Of a DNA stretch of 64,000 nt, positions 18,411 to 26,538 are shown one piece after another. The first letter of the stretch is position 1. Each line of letters starts with the position of its first letter. The DNA is from an uncultured Kordiimonas sp. (lineage in GTDB: Bacteria; Pseudomonadota; Alphaproteobacteria; Sphingomonadales; Kordiimonadaceae): contig CANNEK010000003.1 of NCBI GenBank assembly GCA_947503625.1, positions 496,001-560,000 on the forward strand, read 5' to 3'. A model generated the notes under the pieces. That model worked only from the letters and a program-made list of their open reading frames with translations. It was not told where the DNA came from and searched no databases. The translations under genes and the position numbers were made by a program.

Positions 18411-20744
18411 ATGCTGAAAAGCCTGAGAAAAAAAAGCACACATTGCAGCGCTGAAGAAGTACGTTTTCTGTTGCTTTTGTGCTTTGGGCGCGAACCCCGA
18501 GACGAGGTGGAGGTTGGATTATATTCTGACCACAGCTTTTTCGCCTCTCTCAAACGCCTGCTGGCAAGGCCTGCTTTTGCCTCTTCGCTGTTTGCCCCAT
18601 TGTCTCTTGGCCGTCACCCCATGCAAGTCAGGTTCTCAAATGATCAGGCGCGCTTGATTCAGCGCAACCTCAAGAAAACACTGGGCCTGAAAGTACCCGA
18701 AAATGCCTGTTATGCATGGCCACAGGCTCTCGCAACCTCGCTTGAAGCCACGCGAATGCAAAAGGCGTTTCTATGGACATACAATCATGAACGCCTTGCT
18801 TACCTGCAAGAAAAACTGGCCATTGAGCTACCACAGATAAAAGGAGCCGGGTATCACGACGGTGTTGATCTTATCCATGGTTACGCAGCGCGAAGCGATA
18901 GCGATACTCCTTTAACACTCGAGTTTTTCATGGGCGGCAAAATGGTCGGAACCACTGTTGCTGACAAACCCAGCCCGGAGCAAAGTGCCCAGTTCCAGTT
19001 GCCGGACAACGTTGCTTTCCAGCATATGCTTGATCTCGGCGAAGTTGACCGTACTGCAGACGCCATCTTGCTGATTTTCGACCAAGAGACCGGAGTAATG
19101 ATTTGCCCGCCAAGGGACATGATCCTTGATGCACGGGTATCCAACGGCCTGCTCGCACAAACCATGACGGAGCTCGCCGCTCTACGGTCTGCCGTACATA
19201 AGGGCGACAGCAAGACCGTAAAAAAGGCTATTACCGCCCTTGAGAGACAGCTTCCACGCCTTCAGCGTTTTGCCGACATCCCGCTGGAAGACTACCCCTT
19301 ATACAAAACCATGTATCAGCCCGCCCCGGACGCCATCGAAACCGGCGCCGGCCCCAAAATCGCCATTGTGGTGGCTGGTCAGATCAGCCCTGTGCTGCAC
19401 CACAGCCTGCAAGCCCAGACCTATACGGATTTTGAGGTGGTGGACGGGATGCAGCGCGCTTACCTCACGAGATATGACATTGTCATTCCCCTTCAAGGTA
19501 ACGAAGAACTTCACGGGCAGGCCTTTCAGTGTTTTGCCAGTGCTGCTCTTGGTGCACCTAACGCCAAAGTAATGATGGCTGGGTCTGATGAAGTTTCCGC
19601 GACAGGGATCTATTCCAACCCCGTGTTCCGGGCTGATTTTGATCCGTTGTTGCTGGAGCAGATACCGGGTTATGCGTCGGCCTTTGCGGTAAGAACAAAC
19701 GCGATCGACAATAGTGAAAGCCTTCATTCAACCGGCGAGTTTCTAGGGCAGCTTTATCGGGAATATGGCGAAACCGGGTTTGTGTATCTGGATGATATTC
19801 TTGTTTCGGTTCCGGAACAAAAAAACAGCGAGCCAGCGAGGCTGACCCTGCCCGCGCCGCAAGACAGCCAGAAGCTTGCGATCATCATTCCCACCCGGGA
19901 CCGGCTTGACCTGCTGAAGCCCTGTGTGGAAAGCCTGAAAAAAACGATTGCCAGACCCGAAAGCACTGAAATCATCATCGTCGACAATGGCAGCAGCGAC
20001 CCCGATACACTGGCATGGCTGAGATGCACCGTGCAAACCGGTTCACACGACGCACCCTGTATCCGGGTGTTGCAGTACGCCGAGGCTTTCAACTGGGCGG
20101 CAATCAACAATTATGCCGTGGAAAACTGCGACGCCGATCTGCTTCTGTTTCTCAACAATGATACGCTCGCAATCGATAAACGTTGGGACGAAACGCTTCG
20201 CAGCACGCTTGCGATGCAGGATGTTGGCGCAGTGGGTGCACGGCTACTGTTTGAGGACAACAGCCTGCAGCACGGCGGTATCATTATTGGCCCAACGGGA
20301 GATATCCGGCATGAAGGCTTCCATCAGCCCAAAGACGCCACGACCTGTCAGCACCGGCTGCAGGTAACCCGGCGCTGTGAAGCGGTGACGGGAGCATTCC
20401 TTGCATGCGACCGCACTGATTTTGATCTGGTTGGCGGCTTTGATGGCAGTGACTTCGCCGTTACCTACAATGACATCGATTTTTGTCTTTCACTGTCTGC
20501 GCACAATAGATCAGTGATATACACACCCCTTATCACTTTCTATCATCTGGAGTCTCGCAGTCGCGGTTATGATGTAGCAGACATGAAAAAACAAAGACGC
20601 AAGCAAGTGGAGAGGGCCAGATTTCTAGAAAAATGGCCCTCGGTAGCTAAAGGAGACAGGTGGTTTCCGCATCAGTTACGATACGGCGACTATGGTAGTC
20701 GCATTCTGATTAAAAGCCCCGCAGGCGAGCCGGGCGTACAATGA
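18411..20744 (+). CDS. Tandem-domain GT2 glycosyltransferase with degenerate first GT domain
   Basis: 777 aa. Three parts are visible. Residues about 1-60 carry a helical unit with FGREPRDEVE and a LKRLLARPAF end, like the small domains that tether large glycan proteins. Residues about 300-440 look like a GT2-A fold that lost its active site: the DE-VSATGIYSNPVFRADFD stretch aligns with the usual 'DEDK-D..G....P.FKPDWSPDLL' pattern of tandem GT2 enzymes, but the DXD is weak. Residues about 485-730 form an active GT2 domain, with AIIIPTRDRLDLLKPC, IIIVDNGSSD, LLLFLNNDTLAI (DXD-type) and AVTGAFLACDRTDFDLVGGFD. It directly follows rfbA and is probably a rhamnosyl- or other hexosyltransferase. 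Confidence 0.85.
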   Translation: MLKSLRKKSTHCSAEEVRFLLLLCFGREPRDEVEVGLYSDHSFFASLKRLLARPAFASSLFAPLSLGRHPMQVRFSNDQARLIQRNLKKTLGLKVPENACYAWPQALATSLEATRMQKAFLWTYNHERLAYLQEKLAIELPQIKGAGYHDGVDLIHGYAARSDSDTPLTLEFFMGGKMVGTTVADKPSPEQSAQFQLPDNVAFQHMLDLGEVDRTADAILLIFDQETGVMICPPRDMILDARVSNGLLAQTMTELAALRSAVHKGDSKTVKKAITALERQLPRLQRFADIPLEDYPLYKTMYQPAPDAIETGAGPKIAIVVAGQISPVLHHSLQAQTYTDFEVVDGMQRAYLTRYDIVIPLQGNEELHGQAFQCFASAALGAPNAKVMMAGSDEVSATGIYSNPVFRADFDPLLLEQIPGYASAFAVRTNAIDNSESLHSTGEFLGQLYREYGETGFVYLDDILVSVPEQKNSEPARLTLPAPQDSQKLAIIIPTRDRLDLLKPCVESLKKTIARPESTEIIIVDNGSSDPDTLAWLRCTVQTGSHDAPCIRVLQYAEAFNWAAINNYAVENCDADLLLFLNNDTLAIDKRWDETLRSTLAMQDVGAVGARLLFEDNSLQHGGIIIGPTGDIRHEGFHQPKDATTCQHRLQVTRRCEAVTGAFLACDRTDFDLVGGFDGSDFAVTYNDIDFCLSLSAHNRSVIYTPLITFYHLESRSRGYDVADMKKQRRKQVERARFLEKWPSVAKGDRWFPHQLRYGDYGSRILIKSPAGEPGVQ

Positions 20745-20849
20745 GTCAACAATCAAGTGGACATGCGGAAACAGGCCCTATAAACCCAAGCGGAAACAAA
20801 TACGCTCACGTATGATACCCGCAATATTTATCTGAAACCACGAATATTC

Positions 20850-23780
20850 ATGAAGATCAAGTCAATCATTCCAGCAAACGGCAGGCCGAAACGGCATCGG
20901 GATATCGAGCAGCATATGCGCGAAATCTTTCAGCCAGACTGGTATGTGAAACGCTACCCGGCAGTCGCACAATCGAAACTCACCCCTTTTGACCACTATT
21001 TGAAATATGGTGATGTAAAAGGCCTTTGGCCAAGTTTCTACTTCGACCCCGACTATTACCGTGACAGAGCGCCGGGTGCGCGGAAAGAAAACGTCAATGC
21101 GTTGGAACATTACGTCAGCAAGGGTTGGCGCAAAGGCAAAAACCCCTCGCGTAATTTTTCGCAGAAACTGTATTTCCAGGAATACCCTGAAGTGCGGGAA
21201 CTGGATGTTGAACCCCTCAGGTATCATTTGCAGATTGGCCAACCACGCGGCAAGCTGGCATTTTCCACACGGCTGGAAAGACCGGATGAAGCATCTCTGG
21301 TTCAGGCTATGCGAACCATTCATGCATCAAAGCTTTTTGACGAAGAATGGTACCGAAAATACTACGCTGATCTTTGGTTTTCAGACACCGACCCACTGTA
21401 TCACTATGTGAAAACCGGTTGGAAACAAAACCGTTGCCCCAACATCATTTTTGACCCCGCATGGTACCGAAAGACATATGCTGCAGAAACAGGTACCGGA
21501 AACCCGCTTCTATTCTATATCGAACGCGGCTTCCAGTTGGGGCATAATCCTTCAGCGAGCTTCTGCAACCAGACATATATGCAGGAGAATAAAGATACGG
21601 CCCCGTCAGATGCGGAACCGTTGGCGCACTATCTGACCATTGGCATGAAAAGCGGTTTCGCTCTTCCTAGCCCGGGCTCGAAAGTTGAAATACTCAGGAA
21701 AAAAGGCGCAGAAATCCCGCTACCCAAAACCCTGAGAAACGCAGCGAAACACAAAGCTGTTGACCTTGCCCCCGTCCGTGATGGTTTTGACCCGGAAAAA
21801 ATGGTTATCCACTGGGTGATCCCGTCTTTTTCACCCGGGGCCGGTGGCCACATGACGATTTTTCGCATGGTGCATTTTCTGGAACTGGCAGGACACCAAC
21901 AAACAATCTGGATCAATGACCCCAAGCCCGGCGACACGCCGGACAAAATGTACCAGATGCTCGAAAATCATTTTCAGCATTTTACAGGAGACATTAAGTT
22001 CGTTGACGAAACGCTGGCGAAAGCCGAAGGCGACGCCATCATCGCAACAGACTGCTGGACAGTATATCCGGTCCTCAGTTGCTCACGTTTCCAGCGGCGT
22101 TTCTACTTTGTCCAGGACTTTGAGCCAAGTTTTCACCCCATGGGTGCAAGCTATCTTCTGGCGGAGCAGACATACCGGGAAGATCTGGACTGTTTGTGTG
22201 CAAGTCCGTGGCTTTCGCAGTTGATGACAGAAAAATATGATCGCTGGGCCAGGCATTTCTGGTTGGCGGCCGACACAACCCTGTATCATCCACCCGAAAA
22301 GCGACCCGAACATGCAGTGCCGCGGATTGCCGTTTATGCGCGCCATTTCACTGATCGCCGCGCCGTGGAATTGGCATTTCTCGCGCTGGAAGATCTGGCA
22401 AACCGCGGTTATGAGTTTGTCGCAGACTTTTTTGGGGCTGCCTTGCCCTTCACGCATGCCTCGTTCCCGTTCGTTGATCATGGTGTTGCATCGCAGGAAG
22501 AACTGGCTGGAATTTTTCAGGGCGCAACACTGGGGCTGGTTTTTTCTGCCACCAACTATTCCCTTGTGCCTCAGGAAATGATGGCCTGCGGCTTGCCGAT
22601 TGTGGAACTGGATGTTGAAAGTACACGGGCAATCTTCCCGGCCAACGTCATCACCATGGCTAAACCGCTTCCTTCAACAATCGCAGACGGTTTGGCCAAA
22701 ATGATTGATGACCCTGCCGAACGCAAACGGCAGGCACATGACGCCCTTGAATGGGTAAGACAGTTTTCCTGGCAGGATTCTGCCGCACTGGTAGAGACCG
22801 CGATCCAGAACAGGCTCCGTGACTTCGCCGCACCGGAAAGCGCACAAAGAGCTCACGAAGCCCCGCCAAAAGCATCCGTAATCATCCCCACGCTGAATGC
22901 CGGTGCCGTATTTGAAAGGGTTCTGAAAGCGGTTGTCGCGCAAAAGGCACCCTGGCCTTACGAAATTCTGGTACTCGATAGTGGCTCGACTGACCAGACG
23001 CTGGAGATCGTCAAAAAATACCCGTCAGTCAAGCTGCACCAGATCGACAAAGCAGATTTCAACCACGGCGCAACACGCAACCTGGGTGTTGAACTGACAG
23101 AAGGCGAGTTCGTAGCGTTCATAACCCATGATGCCATGCCTTATAATACCAGTTGGCTCTATAATATCGTGACATCCATCGAGAAATACCCGAATGCTGC
23201 TGGTGCATTTGGCAAACACCTCGCATGGCCGGATGCGTCTTCTTTTACCAAGCGGGACCTGAAACTGCATTTCGATATGTTCTCAAGGCTGCCTATCGCA
23301 GTTGATAAGAAAACTGACGCCGAGAGTTGGGACAGGCAAGACCAGCAATGGCTTCAGACGCTGCATTTTTACAGCGATAACAACAGTTGCTTCCGGCGTA
23401 GCGTCTGGAAGGACATTCCCTATCGGACAACCGCTTTTGGTGAAGACCAGCTTTGGGCATGGGACATTATCAATGCCGGATATCAGAAGGTCTACGCACC
23501 ACAGGCTGTTGTGTATCACTCTCACGATTATGACGCTGCTGAAACGTTCGAACGCTGCGAAACGGAAAGTGCGTTCTTCAAACATTTCTTCAACTACACG
23601 CTGATGAAAGATGAAGAGACACTTGCCATAACAGTAAAAGACGTCAACGAACACGACACCAAATGGGCGCATCGGCACGGCGTGAGCCCCGAAGAAACGG
23701 ACGAACGAAAAAAGCTGAACGAGGCGCGTTTCAAAGGGTACCTTGCTGGCTCAACCAAAGAGACCAGGGGCCAGTTTTAA
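20850..23780 (+). CDS. Multidomain glycosyltransferase: YP-repeat array, GT4 (WsaF-like) and GT2 domains
   Basis: 976 aa. Residues about 25-270 hold about six copies of a 40-65-aa motif of the type 'FDPDYYR.....NALEHYV.KGWR.G.NPS', seen as DWYVKRYPAV, YFDPDYYRD, YFQEYPEV, EEWYRKYY, FDPAWYRKTY and QTYMQENK. Residues about 310-640 are a GT4 domain like rhamnan synthase WsaF: VIHWVIPSFSPGAGGHMTIF, YFVQDFEPSFHP, then SLVPQEMMACGLPIVELD. Residues about 670-900 are a GT2 domain: ASVIIPTLNAG, LVLDSGSTDQTL, NHGATRNLG and FITHDAMP. It probably transfers two different sugars. 105 bp separate it from the preceding gene. Confidence 0.85.
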   Translation: MKIKSIIPANGRPKRHRDIEQHMREIFQPDWYVKRYPAVAQSKLTPFDHYLKYGDVKGLWPSFYFDPDYYRDRAPGARKENVNALEHYVSKGWRKGKNPSRNFSQKLYFQEYPEVRELDVEPLRYHLQIGQPRGKLAFSTRLERPDEASLVQAMRTIHASKLFDEEWYRKYYADLWFSDTDPLYHYVKTGWKQNRCPNIIFDPAWYRKTYAAETGTGNPLLFYIERGFQLGHNPSASFCNQTYMQENKDTAPSDAEPLAHYLTIGMKSGFALPSPGSKVEILRKKGAEIPLPKTLRNAAKHKAVDLAPVRDGFDPEKMVIHWVIPSFSPGAGGHMTIFRMVHFLELAGHQQTIWINDPKPGDTPDKMYQMLENHFQHFTGDIKFVDETLAKAEGDAIIATDCWTVYPVLSCSRFQRRFYFVQDFEPSFHPMGASYLLAEQTYREDLDCLCASPWLSQLMTEKYDRWARHFWLAADTTLYHPPEKRPEHAVPRIAVYARHFTDRRAVELAFLALEDLANRGYEFVADFFGAALPFTHASFPFVDHGVASQEELAGIFQGATLGLVFSATNYSLVPQEMMACGLPIVELDVESTRAIFPANVITMAKPLPSTIADGLAKMIDDPAERKRQAHDALEWVRQFSWQDSAALVETAIQNRLRDFAAPESAQRAHEAPPKASVIIPTLNAGAVFERVLKAVVAQKAPWPYEILVLDSGSTDQTLEIVKKYPSVKLHQIDKADFNHGATRNLGVELTEGEFVAFITHDAMPYNTSWLYNIVTSIEKYPNAAGAFGKHLAWPDASSFTKRDLKLHFDMFSRLPIAVDKKTDAESWDRQDQQWLQTLHFYSDNNSCFRRSVWKDIPYRTTAFGEDQLWAWDIINAGYQKVYAPQAVVYHSHDYDAAETFERCETESAFFKHFFNYTLMKDEETLAITVKDVNEHDTKWAHRHGVSPEETDERKKLNEARFKGYLAGSTKETRGQF

Positions 23781-23804
23781 GCGGCAAGACCTGGCATTGC
23801 CCGA

Positions 23805-24482
23805 CTACTGACCGGTATGTCCCAAACGCCTGGATGCAACAGCAGCGATTGCATCAACATCAAACGGCTCCTCCAGAAAGTCAAAAAGCGGTTTAAACGC
23901 CATTGGATCAGACCGGGTTTCTTCATGACGCAGTAACACACCCCGGTCAGGGTACTTTTCAAGATACTCACTGTACATGGCATCAGCATCCCGGATAATT
24001 TCCTCGACACGCTCGGGGCGCTGGTTTTTCCACCAACCGGACCTCACAAGTTCGCGCCAGCCTCTTGTATTGAAAACGAACTTGCATGAGGCAAAATACT
24101 GATGAATAAAATTGAGAAAATCCTCAAAATGCTCTGCGCCAACACTGTGGAAACGGATTTCCTTAAACCCTGCGACGCGCGTGCCGACAGGCGGCTGGAT
24201 GATTTCTTCGGTGAACACCTGCGTCAGTTTCTCGGCGTAACGGTCAGGGTCAATCTTGTCGGCTCCGAACCAGGGATAAGACGAAGCATGGTCGTTCCTG
24301 CCATGTTCGAACCTGGCAACTTTCGCCATACTCACAGATTTATATAGACCAAACAAGCAGTTAGAATTCTCGCCCGAGATGTGGTACCCTGGTATCGACT
24401 GTAAAATCGTTTGCAACACCGTCGAACCGGAGCGACCGTATGTGACGACAAATACGAACTTCATATTTTTACTGTCACTCAC
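23805..24482 (-). CDS. Sulfotransferase (first of three in the island)
   Basis: 225 aa from the GTG at 24482, which has AGGAG 7 bases before it; the open frame extends a little further to a TTG. The 5'-phosphosulfate loop TYGRSGSTVLQTIL is near the start, and the 3'-phosphate-binding segment FNTRGWRELVRSGWW lies near residue 140, both with the invariant R and S. RPERVEEIIRD and RHEET-RSD complete the expected helix. It would transfer sulfate from PAPS to a hydroxyl on a polysaccharide. Last gene of the minus-strand T1SS-glycan cluster, 34 bp downstream of the 673-aa GT gene, and convergent with the 976-aa GT gene. Confidence 0.85.
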   Translation of the reverse strand: MSDSKNMKFVFVVTYGRSGSTVLQTILQSIPGYHISGENSNCLFGLYKSVSMAKVARFEHGRNDHASSYPWFGADKIDPDRYAEKLTQVFTEEIIQPPVGTRVAGFKEIRFHSVGAEHFEDFLNFIHQYFASCKFVFNTRGWRELVRSGWWKNQRPERVEEIIRDADAMYSEYLEKYPDRGVLLRHEETRSDPMAFKPLFDFLEEPFDVDAIAAVASRRLGHTGQ

Positions 24483-24516
24483 TCTACTGCTCCTCAAGGT
24501 CCTGTATGTAGGCTAG

Positions 24517-26538
24517 TTAGTCCTGGTCACTTTTCACACCAAGGCTATTGTCAGTGCTTGCAATGCGCACAATTTTCTCCGACGGAAAGCCTTCCGCGAT
24601 CAGGCTGGCAAGTTTGGCAGGATTTTCTGTAATTACACGGCCAATGGCGTGTTCGTAAGCCAGTAATTTTGTCTTCGAAGCCTGCAGTATCTCCGGTGCT
24701 CCGAAGAGATCTTCATCAAAGAAAACAGCCGTTTTACTACCGTGACGCCGGAGATCACCGAACGCTTCAACCATCGAAGAGCCACCCATTGCAAACACAT
24801 TGGCGCACGTTCGTGCCAATACAGAAACCTCGCTCAGTTGATCATGCGTCAGATGCTTACTGAACCGTTTGCCCAGATACTGCGGCGCATCAAGGTGATT
24901 CTCGATGAGACAAAGCGGAATGATATCATCGAACTGCTCTTGCAGATGCTCGTAACAGGATGAAGGCATTGTTTCCCCAGGTCCGTGCTCGAGCAACAAC
25001 GCCAGTTCAATATCGGGTCTGGTAATAATTTCGATGACTTTTTTGATCCGGTCGAGGCCGCCCTGCGTCGTCGCAACGGACGAAGGTATGGCAAGCAACG
25101 TTCGCGGCACATCACGGCACGCAGGAAAGGGCTGCATGCCGGGGTTTGCACACAGTTCGGGTATCAGCAATTCCCGTATCGACGCGCTATGCGGTCCCGA
25201 AAATTTACGTGAGGTATGCCGCCGATATTGTGGAATTGGCATCAAGGTACCGGCAAGCTGCTCAAATGCCTGTTCAAGGCCTACGCCGCCATCTGCCTCG
25301 AGTCTGTTGTCAAAATCGTCTTCAGCAAGCCCGATGTACGCATCCGACCAGTAAGGCGATCGTTCCATTTTTTGGGGCGGCTCATCGGAATGTGACCGTT
25401 GCCAAAGAATATCCGTGCTAACACAAAACATATCGGCATAACCGTGCTCATCTTCGCTGCCATATGGCAAAGGTTCAAACGAGGGGTGCGGGCCCGGTTT
25501 CAAACTGACAAATTTTTTCTTGTTATCCTGTGATCTTATCTGCCAGAAAAACCAGCGCAGATAAGACCTTTTTGTACGCAGCAATTGCCAGACAGCATCA
25601 GTCGCAACGATGATGTGAGTCGGGAAAAAATGTTCGAAATAGTTGTAAGCCCACCTCTGAAAGAGATGGCGGAAGTCTTCCAATGAGACTTCTTTCACCT
25701 GCCCAAGCGGGTCGCTCATTAGTAGAACAGTAGCGTGTTCTGGCCGATAAAAGGCGAAGGCAGGTGCTTCTTCATGTTCCCAGGCAAGAATAGTGGATGG
25801 CCGGTAGAGTGACTTGTGCTTGGCCCGAATGGTGGCCAGAAGTGTATCAGCCATCCTCTGCGATTCCGCCAGCATGCTTTCCGGGCGGACACGGTAAAGA
25901 AAACCCGTGTGTTCTGCCCTGACGCCGTGAAAACCGGCCTCTAGCGCGGACAACCAAAAGTCCCAATCCTCGAAACCGGATGTCATGGTTTCGTCAAACC
26001 AGACCCCCCGGCGCACCACGTCGGCACGCACCATGGATCCTGCTTCTGAAATATTGCTGACCAGATGTTTGAGACGACTGTATTCAGCTGCCGTCTCGCG
26101 TGTTTCCATGCCGTTTTCAGCTGATGTCAGGCCGAAAAAAGTAATATCGGGGTAAGCCCAACCGACTTTCGGGTCATCTCCAAGCGCCATGCGAAAGGCT
26201 TGCAAACTATAAGGTGACAGCCGGTTATCGGCGTCCAGAAAGTAGAAAGCATCAATATCGGGATCAAGCTCCAGCAAAAAGCGGATGCCGGTATTGCGGG
26301 CGCCGGGCAAGCGCGTGTTCTCTTGCCGAAGATAAAACAGGGTGTCCGGATAGGCAGCCAACAAATGCGAAGCTGCATCGCCCGTTTCCTGAAAATGGCA
26401 CCCATCATCTACAACAACAACCTTCACCGGTTGGTCGATCTCTTGCTCGCAAGCACTGATGATCGCCTCGGGCAGGAATTTGGGATGTCCAAACGCCGGG
26501 ATAACAACCCCAATCGCCTTTTTCGGCCCGGATGTCAT
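24517..26538 (-). CDS. GT2 glycosyltransferase with GT-B-like C-terminal domain
   Basis: 673 aa. Residues about 8-235 are a GT2 domain: GVVIPAFGHPKFLPEAI, VKVVVVDDGCHFQETGD, LPGARNTGIRFLL and the metal site FYFLDADNRLSPYS (DXD), then EDWDFWLSALEAGFHG. Residues about 285-420 are unfamiliar. The final third (about 430-670) resembles a GT-B lobe, with PDIELALLLEHGPG and NVFAMGGSSMVEAFGD, which matches the donor-lobe 'GG-S--EA-G' pattern. The start overlaps the stop of the 726-aa gene by 4 bp, so they are coupled. It is likely a two-function polymerase-type GT or one with an accessory domain. Confidence 0.75.
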   Translation of the reverse strand: MTSGPKKAIGVVIPAFGHPKFLPEAIISACEQEIDQPVKVVVVDDGCHFQETGDAASHLLAAYPDTLFYLRQENTRLPGARNTGIRFLLELDPDIDAFYFLDADNRLSPYSLQAFRMALGDDPKVGWAYPDITFFGLTSAENGMETRETAAEYSRLKHLVSNISEAGSMVRADVVRRGVWFDETMTSGFEDWDFWLSALEAGFHGVRAEHTGFLYRVRPESMLAESQRMADTLLATIRAKHKSLYRPSTILAWEHEEAPAFAFYRPEHATVLLMSDPLGQVKEVSLEDFRHLFQRWAYNYFEHFFPTHIIVATDAVWQLLRTKRSYLRWFFWQIRSQDNKKKFVSLKPGPHPSFEPLPYGSEDEHGYADMFCVSTDILWQRSHSDEPPQKMERSPYWSDAYIGLAEDDFDNRLEADGGVGLEQAFEQLAGTLMPIPQYRRHTSRKFSGPHSASIRELLIPELCANPGMQPFPACRDVPRTLLAIPSSVATTQGGLDRIKKVIEIITRPDIELALLLEHGPGETMPSSCYEHLQEQFDDIIPLCLIENHLDAPQYLGKRFSKHLTHDQLSEVSVLARTCANVFAMGGSSMVEAFGDLRRHGSKTAVFFDEDLFGAPEILQASKTKLLAYEHAIGRVITENPAKLASLIAEGFPSEKIVRIASTDNSLGVKSDQD

